Shown: positions 39,859-51,528, counted from the first letter of the stretch. The stretch: DNA of 64,000 bases from Dyella humicola (GCF_026283945.1 NZ_JAPDPC010000003.1:1-64000); one strand, 5' to 3'. Program-made: numbers and translations. The notes: generated from the letters alone by a model not told the origin.

Positions 39859-39952
39859 GGGAGGGAGGCGTGTGGCTGTGCGAGATCGCGGATCGTCATT
39901 GTAACGCGGCCACCCGAGCCCGCAGGTGGGCCGTCCACCGAGGCTCGTAGGG

Positions 39953-40426
39953 TCAGCCGTTGGCCCGTACGCGCAGGGTCAATCCCTTGAGGAAGTTGCG
40001 CAGGGCCTGGTCGCCGCAGAGACGGAAATTCTTGTGATCGGGCTGGCGGAACAGGGCGGTCAGTTCCGGCTTGGAAATCGGGAAGCCGGCGTCCTCGAAC
40101 GCCTGATGCATGTCCACGTCCTTGAGCTGGAACGCGACACGGAGTTTTTTCAGCACCACATTATTGGTGACACGCTTTTCAATCGGTCGCTGCGGCTGGC
40201 TCTCGTCCTTGCCGCGGTAGTGGAATACCAGTCCATCGAGAAAATGCGCGAGCACGCGGTTGCTGCACTCGACGTAGCCTTCCTCGTCGTCCTTCTTGAG
40301 AAAGGCCTGCACATCCGTCTTCTCGATCGGAAAATCGGCATCGGCGAGCTTGGTGATCTCGACCACCTTGATGTCGCTCAGATCGAGCATGTAGCGGATG
40401 CTGCGTAGTACGTCGTTGTTGATCAT
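39953..40426 (-). CDS. yehS: DUF1456 family protein (YehS-like)
   Basis: A protein of 157 residues or slightly fewer, made of two similar halves, each starting with a helical segment (NDVLRSIRYMLDLSD and NNVVLKKLRVAFQLKD). This internal duplication is diagnostic of DUF1456. Function is unknown. The start at 40426 matches the family N terminus MINNDVLRSIRY; a longer frame upstream adds six residues without support. Confidence 0.88.
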   Translation of the reverse strand: MINNDVLRSIRYMLDLSDIKVVEITKLADADFPIEKTDVQAFLKKDDEEGYVECSNRVLAHFLDGLVFHYRGKDESQPQRPIEKRVTNNVVLKKLRVAFQLKDVDMHQAFEDAGFPISKPELTALFRQPDHKNFRLCGDQALRNFLKGLTLRVRANG

Positions 40427-40528
40427 GACTATTCCGTGGTGCAACGCCTGGTGGCGCCTAGGGCAACGCAGATTCTAGTGGCTTATGGTCGCGGCAGGGC
40501 TCGGCTGGCGAGCTCCCACCCAGTCGCC

Positions 40529-40870
40529 TCAGTAGCCAATCAGCACGGCAGGCGTGGGAAACGTCTTGACGCCAAACCACTGCTCGCGCTCGTCGCGGCA
40601 CCCCGGGCTGCCCATGGTGAATTTGCGGCAAATGGCGGGGCGCTGCTCATAGATGGTGCAGCGTGAGGTGTTGGGATCCACCGCCGCACACCAACCGTCC
40701 TCGCCCTTGGCCAGCGTTTCCATGCCGTGGGCGTCGCGATCAATCAGCCACTCCGGCACATGGTCATCGGGCATCAGGACCACGGTGAGTCGGCAACAAA
40801 CCGCCTCGCAGTCGTTACAGCTGACGGACGGGTCGACGCTCTCGGCGTACGGATCGAGGGGGATATTCAC
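40529..40870 (-). CDS. YkgJ-family cysteine cluster protein
   Basis: A protein of 113 residues with the conserved cysteine pattern CNDCEAVCC, CAAVD, CTIYEQRPAICRKF and PGC, which probably binds zinc or an Fe-S cluster. The biochemical role of YkgJ proteins is unknown. It sits alone between the YehS and DUF899 genes. Confidence 0.85.
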   Translation of the reverse strand: MNIPLDPYAESVDPSVSCNDCEAVCCRLTVVLMPDDHVPEWLIDRDAHGMETLAKGEDGWCAAVDPNTSRCTIYEQRPAICRKFTMGSPGCRDEREQWFGVKTFPTPAVLIGY

Positions 40871-40939
40871 GCGTCATTATGACGGCTTTCCCATGCGGGT
40901 TTATGAACCCCGCACCGGCGAGACTCTGCCGCAGCTGCC

Positions 40940-41650
40940 TTAGTCGGGATAGTCGAGCTTCGGGTACCAGTGACTGTCGCGGCCTTCGGGGGTCATGTCC
41001 AGGACCGTCCAGAGTGGCATGAGATCGGGTGCACCACGCGGATCCTGGCCGGGATCCGCGCTTTCGAAACCCATTTCGCCGGCCCACGAGTGGCGGATGA
41101 CGCCGTCGCGGCGAGTGAACACGTTGATCGCCGCATCGTCGCCACCGTCCTTGTCGATGCCGTGGTAGTCGCGGCTGAAGCCACCGTCGATATCGGCATA
41201 CAGCTTCAGGTGGCGCCAGCCACGCTCATTCTTGAAAGCCACGAGACGCTCGATCGGCGACCGCGCCACCACCGCAAGCGCAATGCGTTGCTCCATGTCG
41301 CGTGCCTCACCATCCCATGCACTGAGCAGCGAGGTGCACATGGGGCAGGGGCGCTCACGCTGCGGACCGAACATGTAGCTGTAGATCACCAGCGTCTGCT
41401 TGTCGCCGAAGAGACCATCGAAGTCCACCGGCCCGCGTTCGCTCTGGAAACGGTAGTCACCGGTCACCTCGCCACCCGGAGGCAGGGCGCGGCGTTGCTC
41501 CGCCACGCGTTCGATATGCCGGCGCAGTTCGATTTCCTCGACCAGCAGGGCCTGGCGCGCCCGGCGGTAGTCGGCGCTTTCGTTCGGAAACGTCATGCCG
41601 TTGCGCTTGGCGAGTTCGGCGGCCGGAACGAGCGTAGGGATCTGTGCCAT
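40940..41650 (-). CDS. DUF899 thioredoxin-fold protein
   Basis: A protein of 236 residues of the DUF899 family, a thioredoxin-like fold. A CPMC pair (RERPCPMCTSLL) occupies the position of a redox motif, and LVIYSYMFGPQ and GINVFTR-like strands follow. Function is not established. The start at 41650 is preferred over a frame extension of eight residues. It begins 24 bases after the GST gene, probably in one operon. Confidence 0.85.
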   Translation of the reverse strand: MAQIPTLVPAAELAKRNGMTFPNESADYRRARQALLVEEIELRRHIERVAEQRRALPPGGEVTGDYRFQSERGPVDFDGLFGDKQTLVIYSYMFGPQRERPCPMCTSLLSAWDGEARDMEQRIALAVVARSPIERLVAFKNERGWRHLKLYADIDGGFSRDYHGIDKDGGDDAAINVFTRRDGVIRHSWAGEMGFESADPGQDPRGAPDLMPLWTVLDMTPEGRDSHWYPKLDYPD

Positions 41651-41674
41651 GGAAGTCTCCAGAGTGAGAACCAA

Positions 41675-42334
41675 TTAATCGCGATCGGGCGCGCCAAGTG
41701 GGAAAAGCGGACGGTAGATGCGCGCCTCGTCGACGGCGCGTGCAAACGATGGCCGTGCCAGCAGCCGGCGTCGGTAAGCGAGCACATGGGTGAACGCGGT
41801 GTCGATGCGATGCGTCCAGTCGGCATAGAACAGGAACGGTGCGGCACCGCAATCGGCAAGGCTGAAGTGATCCCCGGCGGCCCACTCGCGTTCGGTCATG
41901 ACCTGGTCCAGCCAGGCGTAGGCGGTGTCGAGCATCTCGCGCGCATCCCTGACGCCGCGTGCATCGCGTTCGGCCTCAGGTCGCAAGGCGTCTCCCACCA
42001 CCCGCTGTTGCGGCGTCGAGATGTAGTTGTCGAAGAAGCGGTCCATCGCGCGCACCTCTAGCGCCGCGCGTGGATCCTGGGGCAGCAAGGGCACCGGCCC
42101 CGGATAGTGCAAGCCCAGGTACTCGACGATGATGCTCGCCTCCGGAATGGTGCGCCCGCCATCCACCAGCACGGGAAAGCGCTTCAGCGGCCATAGCGCC
42201 GCGAATTCTCCCAGCAGTTGCGGATTGTCGTGTTCCAGCAGGCGCCATTCGAACGGCGTGTTGTTTTCGTACAGCGCGACCAGGACCTTCTGGCAGTACG
42301 AGGAAAACGGGTGGGCGTAGAGCTTCAACGTCAT
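41675..42334 (-). CDS. glutathione S-transferase family protein
   Basis: A GST of 219 residues. The N-terminal thioredoxin fold begins LKLYAHPFSSYCQKV, with the cis-Pro in KRFPVL and the glutathione-binding PEASIIVEYL motif; the C-terminal helical domain carries the usual FSLADCGAAPFL. It is followed by the DUF899 gene, suggesting a shared role in detoxification or thiol stress. The gap 42335-42558 holds no gene. Confidence 0.9.
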   Translation of the reverse strand: MTLKLYAHPFSSYCQKVLVALYENNTPFEWRLLEHDNPQLLGEFAALWPLKRFPVLVDGGRTIPEASIIVEYLGLHYPGPVPLLPQDPRAALEVRAMDRFFDNYISTPQQRVVGDALRPEAERDARGVRDAREMLDTAYAWLDQVMTEREWAAGDHFSLADCGAAPFLFYADWTHRIDTAFTHVLAYRRRLLARPSFARAVDEARIYRPLFPLGAPDRD

Positions 42335-42558
42335 CGTGGTTCACCTGGTGGAAGAGGGGCTCTATTCAATGACGAATGGGCTCGGTGGAAATCGACATGC
42401 CGTGCAAAGCCAGCGGTGGCTGGCCGCCCTGCCCGATTCTGCAACCCTTCGGGTAAGCATGCCTCACCGGCGGCTAGCGCCATTTGCCTGAACGTCGTTC
42501 ACGCCAGGAACACAACGCGCATCGCCCGTGGCGGGTCCCATCGAGGTCGCAGCGTGCC

Positions 42559-43302
42559 CTAAGTATCCCGAGTCAAGCGCAGGTCGTTGAACTTTCGACG
42601 TTCGATCAGCGCGTTGACCCTGCCGTGCGCGTCACGGCGGAAAATCAGCAGGTTGCGTTCGTCGTCGCTGCCCATGAACACGTCCTTGGCGATCGGCTCA
42701 AGCACGTTCGCCGGTCCGCCGGGCTTGGTGACGTAACTGAGTACGCCGTGCGCATGGCTGACTGTCCAGGCCCGGTCGGGCGCGTAGCGGTAGGAGCCGC
42801 TGTAGTCGTCGAGCGCAAGATGGGCGACGGCCAGCTTGGGCGGCGAGGTGGGCAGCGTCACATCCTCGTAACCGGCAAGCTTCCAGGTACCCGACTGCTT
42901 CACGAAGGTGAGCAACGACTGATAGCGAACGATGAAGTTCTGCCCGAATACGCTTTCGCGCTCGTACTCCTCCGTTTGCAGGATTGCCGTGTCGCCGAAT
43001 TGCTGTACGTGGGCATCGCGTAGTTCGATGCTGCCCGATAGGCCCGCCGGAAACGGATGCAGCGACGCCACCGTATCGGCCTTGTGCGCCACACGGCCAA
43101 ACTCGTCGACGATAACGGCATCGTCGGTAAGCGCCCGCTCCCAAACCGCCTTGTCGCCGGTCGGAATCGCGTCGACCAGTGCTTGCGTCATCTGCAGCAG
43201 TTCATCACGCAATGGCTGGGGCGCTACGTCGGCTTGTGCAGACAGCGGCGGACTCAACGCAAGCAAAGAGGTGAACAGAAACCCGGGCGATCGCATAGGC
43301 AT
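42559..43302 (-). CDS. secreted NTF2-like (DUF4440-type) protein
   Basis: A protein of 247 residues with a signal peptide, an NTF2-like domain (about 25-140; LTDDAVIVDEFGRV, WKLAGYEDVTL) and a second domain (about 150-247; DDYSGSYRYAPDRAWTVSH) resembling DUF3471-type beta domains. It is probably periplasmic; function unknown. ATG 43302 follows GGGAG by about seven bases and gives a clean signal peptide. Confidence 0.75.
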   Translation of the reverse strand: MPMRSPGFLFTSLLALSPPLSAQADVAPQPLRDELLQMTQALVDAIPTGDKAVWERALTDDAVIVDEFGRVAHKADTVASLHPFPAGLSGSIELRDAHVQQFGDTAILQTEEYERESVFGQNFIVRYQSLLTFVKQSGTWKLAGYEDVTLPTSPPKLAVAHLALDDYSGSYRYAPDRAWTVSHAHGVLSYVTKPGGPANVLEPIAKDVFMGSDDERNLLIFRRDAHGRVNALIERRKFNDLRLTRDT

Positions 43303-43536
43303 GACGACTCCCATCAAGGATTTCGCGAAGCATACGCCGACCACAAAACCGGGTACCCGTGCGTGAAGTCACTCCATGAATACAATACGCGCGGGGGCAG
43401 GCAAATGACCCAGGGCACGACTGTCGCCGTTGGCCTCGCCTGGTCTTTAAGATTGAAGAACGTCTTGATGGGCCGGACCTTTCGGGCACGGCTAGCGGTT
43501 GGTAGCCGCTCCCCGGGAGCACCAGGTTCGGCTGAC

Positions 43537-45189
<1,653 letters not shown>

Positions 45190-45326
45190 TGTCAGCCGCT
45201 CCGGCTTTAGTCATCAATCACTGCAGGTGCCGAGGTCGCAACCCCACACCGATGCTCGCAAGTTGCCCTGCATCTGCCCAGGGATGGCGCAGATGCAGGG
45301 CGTGCTTCGATCAGAGCATGCTCGGA

Positions 45327-47135
45327 TCAGAACGTGGTCTGGAACGTGAAGTCGACATAGTTGCGGTCACGCAGCAACGAAGCGAGACCGGCACTGGAGG
45401 TGACCTGGCCAGCTGCGTTGGTGGCGACCCGGCCTTCGAAACCGATGTACTTCAGGTCGAAGCGGTACTTGGAGCGGACGTCCGCGCCCACGCCGATGGA
45501 GAAGTTGCCGTTGCCCTTGTTGCCGCCGAAGGTGACCGCGGAATTGCCCACCAGGCCCATCGAATAGGTCAGCGGCAGCAGCAGGTCGACGCCTGGATAG
45601 ACCTGGAACCAGGTCGGCGTGAAGTTCACCTGGGTGCCAATGAAATCCTTGGTCGGCTTGTCGATGCCGGTATAGGTGGCAGCGCCAAGGAACGCGGCAG
45701 GATTCTGCGTCACCTTGTCCCAGCGGTTGTAGGTGAACTCGACCACGTAGTTGGCGGTGTCGAACAGCGGTGTCTTTGGCACGATGCCAGCGAAGTCGGT
45801 GACGGCGTGCCAGGTATCGCCACGGGCACCGGCGGTCTCACCCTGCTCTGGCAGCGTGGTGATGGCCCCTGGAACTTTCTTGGCCAGTGCAGCCGGCAAC
45901 AGCTGAATCGGCACGCTGACCAGCGGCATGTTGCGGCGGTAGTTCACTTCCGCGCTCACGCTGACACCCAGGATCTGCTTGGCGAAACTGGCGCCGTAGA
46001 TATCGATGCCGCTGGCATAGCTGGCCATGTACTGACCGATATTGCCTTTCAGGATCTGCGAAATGCCGGCCATGGAAGGGTCGATATAGCAGACCGTCGG
46101 CGTGATCGGCTTGAAGCCAAGAACCTTACAGGCGGCCGAGGGCACGTTGGGCGCTACGGCAGGTGCCACGATCACCTGTGGCTGGATATCGGACGTCTCG
46201 CGATAGTACAGGCCGAGCGTGGAGTCGATCGCCTCCGGTGACCAGCGCATCGCCAGGCCCCAGTCGCCGTGATCACTCGGCGTGATGTCATTGCCGCGCA
46301 GCACGCGCTGGGCCGCATTGATGTAGAGCGACTGGCCACCCTGCAGCACGGCGTCATTGGGAGCCATGTAGGAACCTGACTCGGGGTAGAACACCTGTTC
46401 CCAGCCGAGGTAGTACTGTCCTTCGATCGAGAGCGTGGGTGTTGCCTGGACCTGCGCCGACACCTGCGGGCGTGGACGGAACAATTCCTTGGCTGTGACG
46501 CCCGGCACCGTGAGCAGCTTGCCGATGTCGAGCGAAGCCTGGCCGTAACTGAGCGAGTTGATCGGATTCAGCAGGGCTTCGCCCCAGAACACCGTGTAGC
46601 GGCCAGCCTTGGTGTTGACGTTGATGCCGTCAACGTCGAAGTTACCGAACGCGAACGCATCGAGCATTTGCCCGGAAGGGCCGTGGAAATACCGATTTGT
46701 GTAGTTGGGCAGGCCGAGCGCGGGCGCACCGTTGACGATGTGGTTGGACGATGCGACGTGCGTGTTGTCCAGCGACTGATAGGCCTGGTCGTACCAGCCA
46801 TCCGCACTGAGGCGAAAGCCGTAGTTCTTCTTGTAGATGAAGTCGAACTCGCTCAGCACGTCGATGCGATTGGTGACAATCGAGTTGTTGCCGAAATTGC
46901 GATCACCGTCGTCGTAGTTGGGGCTGGCGAGAATCGACGCATTCTGGTCGTGCGCGCGATGGCCAAGGTTGTAACGAACGGTATTGTCCCAACGAATCGA
47001 AATGTCCGGGTTGCCGGTGTCGATCTCGACAGCCTGGGCGACTCCCGTGAACCCAAGCGCAGCCGCCACGGCAAGCGCCATCAGACGGATGGCCGTCCCA
47101 CTCCGGCGCCTGTTCGCCCCATTAACGTTCTTCAT
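45327..47135 (-). CDS. DUF1302 outer-membrane protein
   Basis: A protein of 602 residues with a signal peptide (cleaved near AQA, residue 35) and a long beta-strand-rich domain typical of DUF1302: an early ISIRWDNTVRYNLG, then a C-terminal aromatic end (DFTFQTTF) as in outer-membrane barrels. The family is encoded with DUF1329 and MMPL proteins in many proteobacteria that use steroids, terpenes or other hydrophobic substrates (from memory, no search run). The partner genes lie at 57976-63072. A shared 27-bp element lies 352 bases upstream. Confidence 0.88.
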   Translation of the reverse strand: MKNVNGANRRRSGTAIRLMALAVAAALGFTGVAQAVEIDTGNPDISIRWDNTVRYNLGHRAHDQNASILASPNYDDGDRNFGNNSIVTNRIDVLSEFDFIYKKNYGFRLSADGWYDQAYQSLDNTHVASSNHIVNGAPALGLPNYTNRYFHGPSGQMLDAFAFGNFDVDGINVNTKAGRYTVFWGEALLNPINSLSYGQASLDIGKLLTVPGVTAKELFRPRPQVSAQVQATPTLSIEGQYYLGWEQVFYPESGSYMAPNDAVLQGGQSLYINAAQRVLRGNDITPSDHGDWGLAMRWSPEAIDSTLGLYYRETSDIQPQVIVAPAVAPNVPSAACKVLGFKPITPTVCYIDPSMAGISQILKGNIGQYMASYASGIDIYGASFAKQILGVSVSAEVNYRRNMPLVSVPIQLLPAALAKKVPGAITTLPEQGETAGARGDTWHAVTDFAGIVPKTPLFDTANYVVEFTYNRWDKVTQNPAAFLGAATYTGIDKPTKDFIGTQVNFTPTWFQVYPGVDLLLPLTYSMGLVGNSAVTFGGNKGNGNFSIGVGADVRSKYRFDLKYIGFEGRVATNAAGQVTSSAGLASLLRDRNYVDFTFQTTF

Positions 47136-47678
47136 GCAGCACTCCTCCCCCTAAAGCCATTTCTGCCATCCCGTCGGGGGCCCGACAACCACCGGCATCC
47201 GCACCATGTGCTTGGCACGGGACGCGTCATGTCGCACGTTGGCCGTAGCCGTTGTGCGGCCTGGTTGTCGGTACTCCACACGCGGGTACGTGTCGCCAAG
47301 CGGCCTCAGTAACTCCCCCCGGGCCACGCGACGAATCTCTTACCGGTGCCAACGCTTCGGGCCGGTCAACTCACGGCCGGGCCATTCGGCCCGATGTGAG
47401 TGATGCCAGGACCGTCACGACCCGCGTTCAGCTGGCCGCTCGTGTTTGTTCCGGTCTATTGAGAGTTATGCCGCCGCCGTCGAAAGACCCCCCCCACTCC
47501 GATGGGGGAGGGGCGTCTCACGGGGAACACGCGCGTGAATTCTCGCCAAACGAATGCGGCAAGCGGTGACGCGGTCTCGCGCGCCGGCGCTGCGACGAAG
47601 CCAAGCATCGTGCGTGACAGCAGTCGTCTCAGGGCTGGCGCGTGCATTGGACGAGCCAGCCGAGAACCTACGTGCAGA
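47136..47678. other. 543-bp gap upstream of the DUF1302 gene
   Basis: No gene is supported. It holds the C8-N8-G5 element at 47487-47513 and a GC-rich dyad (GGCCGGGCCATTCGGCCC) near 47390. It is the control region of the DUF1302 transcription unit. Confidence 0.5.
47487..47513. promoter_or_regulatory. C8-N8-G5 regulon element, copy A
   Basis: ACCCCCCCCA-N7-GGGGGAGGGG on the plus strand. Identical in fixed positions and length to copy C (57674-57700, opposite orientation) and close to copy B (54704-54730). The G-rich half resembles the MalT-box consensus GGGGAKGAGG. It lies upstream of the DUF1302 gene. Confidence 0.65.
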
Positions 47679-48419
47679 TCATGGTGCCTGGAGCTCGCCA
47701 TTGCCCAAATGCGGGCCGCGCGCGCTACAGGCGAACAGCGATTTCAGCATGGCCATTGCAAGCTTTTCCGGAGCATGCGCGCCCATACGGGGCACGCGAT
47801 CTTCCAGTACGAAGCCCGGCACGCCCGCAATGCCCTGCTGCCGGGCGTCGTCGAGCCATCGCGGCAAGGCTGTCTCGTGCACGGGCGCAGCCAGCAGAGC
47901 GAGCATGCTCGTGCGCTCAAGACCGAACGCTTCACCGATGTCGACGAGCACCTGCAGGTCACCGATATCCTCGCTGCGACAGAAGAACGCGTCGAACAGA
48001 CGATCGATAAGCTGAGCCTGGAGCGCATGACCACCCGACTGTCCGGCGTGTTCAATCAGGCGGTGCGCAGCGATCGTATTGGGCATGAGCACGATGTGCT
48101 CAAAATCGAAGCGCACGCCCGTGGCTAGCCCGACGTCGCGAACCTGTCGACGTCGCGCTTCGACCGCGCGCGCCGAACCCAGGCGCTTCAAGTAGAAGGC
48201 CTGGAACGGGACGCCTTCGAGCGGCAGATCCGGCAGCAGTGGCAGCGACCTCCAATGCACGACGACTTCAACATCCGGGTGGCCAAGCGCCAGCAGGTCG
48301 ATGGCCTGCTCCAGCTGCCGCTTTCCAATCAGGCACCAGGGACAGACGAGATCGAAGTAGAACTCGACTGCGAGGCGCCGCCGTGTCTTTTGCGCATCAA
48401 CTTCCGCCGGGCAGTTCAT
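47679..48419 (-). CDS. DsbA-family FrnE-like oxidoreductase
   Basis: A protein of 246 residues with a thioredoxin fold and helical insert. The active site is CPWC in FYFDLVCPWCLIG; the cis-Pro region GIAGVPGFVL is conserved. FrnE-type proteins are cytoplasmic thiol oxidoreductases or isomerases, often in secondary-metabolite or catabolic clusters. The start overlaps the stop of the upstream hydrolase (ATGA), so this is the last gene of the minus-strand run. Confidence 0.87.
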   Translation of the reverse strand: MNCPAEVDAQKTRRRLAVEFYFDLVCPWCLIGKRQLEQAIDLLALGHPDVEVVVHWRSLPLLPDLPLEGVPFQAFYLKRLGSARAVEARRRQVRDVGLATGVRFDFEHIVLMPNTIAAHRLIEHAGQSGGHALQAQLIDRLFDAFFCRSEDIGDLQVLVDIGEAFGLERTSMLALLAAPVHETALPRWLDDARQQGIAGVPGFVLEDRVPRMGAHAPEKLAMAMLKSLFACSARGPHLGNGELQAP

Positions 48420-48976
48420 CGCAGCGAATCGATGAGCGTCTCCGCCAGCGGCCACGGTCCATAACCCGCGGCAGGGTTGAGGTGACCGACATCGCCGAGC
48501 TCGACGAGGCGGCTGCCCCAGGCATCGGCAAGTCCGGCTGCGCAGCGGGCGCTGCACAGCGGATCGGTGCTGCTGGCGGCAAGCACGCTGGGAAACGGCA
48601 GGCGCCTGCGCGGAACGGGCAGCCACCCGTTGTCGCTCAGTGCATCCATGTTCGGGTAACCGGCCGGCATGGGTGATTCCAGGTCGGCCGGCGTGGCGAG
48701 CACTGCGCCATGAATGGGGCGGTGATGCCGCTGTGCCCAATGCACCGTGATCAGCACGCCGGCACTGTGCGCGACGAGAATCACCGGACCGTCGATGTCG
48801 GCGAGTGTCTCGTCGAGTGCCGCCACGCGCGCTGCGAGACTGAGCTTGTCGTGTTGCAGCGGCGGTACCGAGCGGGTACCGGGAAGCTTCGCTTCGAGCA
48901 GGGTCTGCCAGTGCTCGGCGACGTGGTCACGCAGCCCGGGCACGCACAGGATCGTCGGGTTCGAGAGGTTTTGCAT
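48416..48976 (-). CDS. RBBP9/YdeN-family alpha/beta hydrolase
   Basis: A small serine hydrolase of 186 residues. It begins with PTILCVPGLRDHVAEHWQ, has the nucleophile in LVAHSAGVL, and the catalytic His in DVGHLNPAAG with the typical GPWPLAE end. Substrates of this family are poorly known. It overlaps the FrnE gene by four bases and starts 25 bases after the MFS gene, so all three are probably co-transcribed. Confidence 0.88.
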   Translation of the reverse strand: MQNLSNPTILCVPGLRDHVAEHWQTLLEAKLPGTRSVPPLQHDKLSLAARVAALDETLADIDGPVILVAHSAGVLITVHWAQRHHRPIHGAVLATPADLESPMPAGYPNMDALSDNGWLPVPRRRLPFPSVLAASSTDPLCSARCAAGLADAWGSRLVELGDVGHLNPAAGYGPWPLAETLIDSLR

Positions 48977-49001
48977 CGATGGCGAATCCGTGGATGAAAA
49001 G

Positions 49002-50345
49002 TCAGTGCGCCGCGGATGCCGAGGCCTGGATGCGTGCGAGATCGTTGGCGTAATGTCGGCGACCCATCCAGAACGCGGTCGCCGCGAACACCGCCATCAG
49101 CGGAATCCACTTGAAGGCGCCGAGCAGGCCCACGTGGTCGGCCAGCAGGCCGGTAAGCACGGGGCCGGGCGCGAGCCCCAGCAGATTGTTCGCGAGGGTG
49201 AGCGTGGCGAAGGCGGAGGCGTGAATCGGCGTCGGTGTGAGATTGGCGACCATGGCGCCAGCCGGACCGGCCGTGCCGGCGGCGAGGAACATGCCCAGGC
49301 CGATCATGCTCAGCTGGCCGGGTCCCGGCGGCAACTGGAACGCGATGCCGAGCATGATCGCCGTGATCAAGCAGAACGCGATGGCAAGCGCCATCTTGCG
49401 CGATGGCAAGCGGCGGCACAGGCGATCCGTGACGACACCGCACATCACCATGCCCAACGCGGCAATCAGCACGAAGGCGGCGGCGGTAACGCCGGCCTTG
49501 TCGGGAGTTAACCCGTAGTAACGGTTGAGGAAACTAGGCATCCAGGCCATCACCGCGGCCATGATGAACAGCTGCAAGCCACTGCCGATGTAGGCGCAAA
49601 TCACCGATGCGCTGGAAAACAGGCCGCTGAAAAGGCTGCGCAGCGACAGGCCAAAGCCTGGCCGGGAGGTGCTCGGGCGTGAGCCTTCGTCGCCACGCTC
49701 GCGCAGCCTGCGCTCGTTCACCGTCACCGCATAGAGCAGCACCAGTGCGCCGCCGAAGGCCGCCATCGCGGCGAACGCCCAGCGCCAGCCGAGATGCGTG
49801 GCAAGAATGCCGCCCAGCGCCATGCCGGCTACCGAGCCGAATGCTCCGCCCGCCATGAAGGCGCCGGTGAGCGTGGAGCGCAAGTGCGCAGGGAACACGC
49901 TGATGATCAGCGCAATGCCGACGCTGCCATAGGCGGCCTCACCCAGGCCAACAAAAAATCGTGCAGCGAACATCTGCCCGAAGCCCGTTGCCAGGCTGCA
50001 GGCAAGCGTGGCGAGGCTCCACAGCGTAGCCATCAGGATGATGCTGCGTACGCGTCCCCAGCGGTCGGCCAGCACCGAGAGCGGGAAGGTCAGCAGGCCT
50101 ACCAGCAGCGCGACGATGCCGGAGAGCGAGCCCAGCTGCGTATCGGACAGGCCCCATTCGGCCTTGAGCAGCGGAAAGACCGCATTGAGCACCTGGCGCG
50201 ACATGTAGTCCGACAGCAGCAGCCCGAACGTGAGGGCGAACACCAGCCACGCGTAAAAGCGCGGCGCAGCGGTGGACGTGGCAAACGTATGCGGTGAAGC
50301 TTCGGCGTAGTGCATTCCCAAAACGGTATCCTCGCCAGCATCCAT
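49002..50345 (-). CDS. MFS transporter (spinster/ACS-like)
   Basis: A twelve-helix major facilitator of 447 residues. The MFS signature between helices 2 and 3 is LSVLADRWGRVRSI, and the second-half copy is VVTDRLCRRLPSRK. N-terminal SDYMSRQVLNAVFPLL is typical of the anion:cation symporter and spinster groups, which carry organic acids or lipids. It is probably the inner-membrane importer of the catabolic run. The start is uncertain: ATG 50345 is used, ATG 50315 is possible, and neither has a clear RBS. Confidence 0.88.
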   Translation of the reverse strand: MDAGEDTVLGMHYAEASPHTFATSTAAPRFYAWLVFALTFGLLLSDYMSRQVLNAVFPLLKAEWGLSDTQLGSLSGIVALLVGLLTFPLSVLADRWGRVRSIILMATLWSLATLACSLATGFGQMFAARFFVGLGEAAYGSVGIALIISVFPAHLRSTLTGAFMAGGAFGSVAGMALGGILATHLGWRWAFAAMAAFGGALVLLYAVTVNERRLRERGDEGSRPSTSRPGFGLSLRSLFSGLFSSASVICAYIGSGLQLFIMAAVMAWMPSFLNRYYGLTPDKAGVTAAAFVLIAALGMVMCGVVTDRLCRRLPSRKMALAIAFCLITAIMLGIAFQLPPGPGQLSMIGLGMFLAAGTAGPAGAMVANLTPTPIHASAFATLTLANNLLGLAPGPVLTGLLADHVGLLGAFKWIPLMAVFAATAFWMGRRHYANDLARIQASASAAH

Positions 50346-50434
50346 GCCGTGATTGATGGCGCGATTGCGCGTCTCACGCGGTAGGTCGACTGGGTGGAGC
50401 GCCCACGGCGCTCCGCCCAGTCGACGGTGACGGC

Positions 50435-51493
50435 TCAGGCCGCGAGGTCGCTCAGACCACGCATGGCTGGCTTGCGATTCGGCGAAAAGCCGTTGGCGGC
50501 CAGCGTCTCCTCGATGGTGTCGTAGAACACGCCGATCTTCAGGATCTCGCGCGCCTCCTTGCCGTCGGCGATCTCGCGACCGAATTCGCGCGACATGCGC
50601 ACCAGCTGTTCGATCTGTTGCACCGTCGTCATCTTGCCGGTGCGCGACTGGTTCCACAGGTTGTCCTCGATGCCGCAGCGCACGTGCAGGCCCATCGCGA
50701 TGCCCATCATGTTGATTGGCAGCACGTTGCGCATGCTGCTTTCCACCGTCAGCATGGTGCCGTCAGGGATGGCGCGCACGAAGTTGGCCAGGCTGTAGAT
50801 GGTGGGCTGGTCCATGCCGCCGCCAATCGCCACCCAGTTGCACACCAGCGGGCCCTTGTAGACGCCGCGGCGGATCAGGCGCTCCACCGTCTCGTAGCTG
50901 TTGATGTTGTAGAACTGGAACGCGCTCTGGATGCCGGCGGCGGTGAGGCGCTTGACGTGTTCCTCGATGAAGCCGGGGCCGGAGGGTACGATCATCTCGC
51001 GATAGGCCTGGTAGTTGTGCGGCTCGGCCAGGGACGTGCCGGCGAGGTCCGCCATTTCCATCTGCTCGACCACGTTCATCTGGGTCGTGTTGACGGTGAC
51101 CGTCACCTGATCCGGCTTGGGGTCGAGTTCGGCCAGCATGTGGCGGGTGTCGTCCTGCAGCCACTGGGCGGCGGCGCCGTCGGACTCGGGCGCGAAGGAG
51201 ATCGAGCCGCCGACCTGGATAACCATGTCCGGCACCGCCTTGCGCACGCCGGCAATCAGTTCATTGAACATGGACAGGCGCTTGGAGCCCTTGCCGTCCA
51301 GTTCGCGCACATGCAGGTGCAATACGGAGGCGCCGGCGTTGTAGCAGTCGACCGCCTTCTGCACCTGCTCGGCCATGGTGACGGGAATGTCTTCCGGAAA
51401 ATCCGAAGGGATCCACTCGGGACCATAAGGCGCTGCGGTGATGACCAGCTTGTCCTGGTTTTCGGGAAACAGCGAACCGTCGAGGAAGTTCAT
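50435..51493 (-). CDS. BKACE (beta-keto acid cleavage enzyme, DUF849)
   Basis: A TIM-barrel enzyme of 352 residues. The zinc-binding HLHVRE motif (SVLHLHVREL) and the ITAAPYGPEW start are typical of the BKACE/DUF849 family, which cleaves a beta-keto acid with acetyl-CoA into acetoacetate and a new acyl-CoA. The carnitine and lysine pathways use members. With the TauD dioxygenase, oxidoreductase and transporter around it, it points to degradation of a specific small acid, not identified. The RBS AGGA lies before ATG 51493. Confidence 0.92.
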   Translation of the reverse strand: MNFLDGSLFPENQDKLVITAAPYGPEWIPSDFPEDIPVTMAEQVQKAVDCYNAGASVLHLHVRELDGKGSKRLSMFNELIAGVRKAVPDMVIQVGGSISFAPESDGAAAQWLQDDTRHMLAELDPKPDQVTVTVNTTQMNVVEQMEMADLAGTSLAEPHNYQAYREMIVPSGPGFIEEHVKRLTAAGIQSAFQFYNINSYETVERLIRRGVYKGPLVCNWVAIGGGMDQPTIYSLANFVRAIPDGTMLTVESSMRNVLPINMMGIAMGLHVRCGIEDNLWNQSRTGKMTTVQQIEQLVRMSREFGREIADGKEAREILKIGVFYDTIEETLAANGFSPNRKPAMRGLSDLAA

Positions 51494-51528
51494 GGCTAGT
51501 CCTGTTGATATGGAGTGGTAGGGGCAAT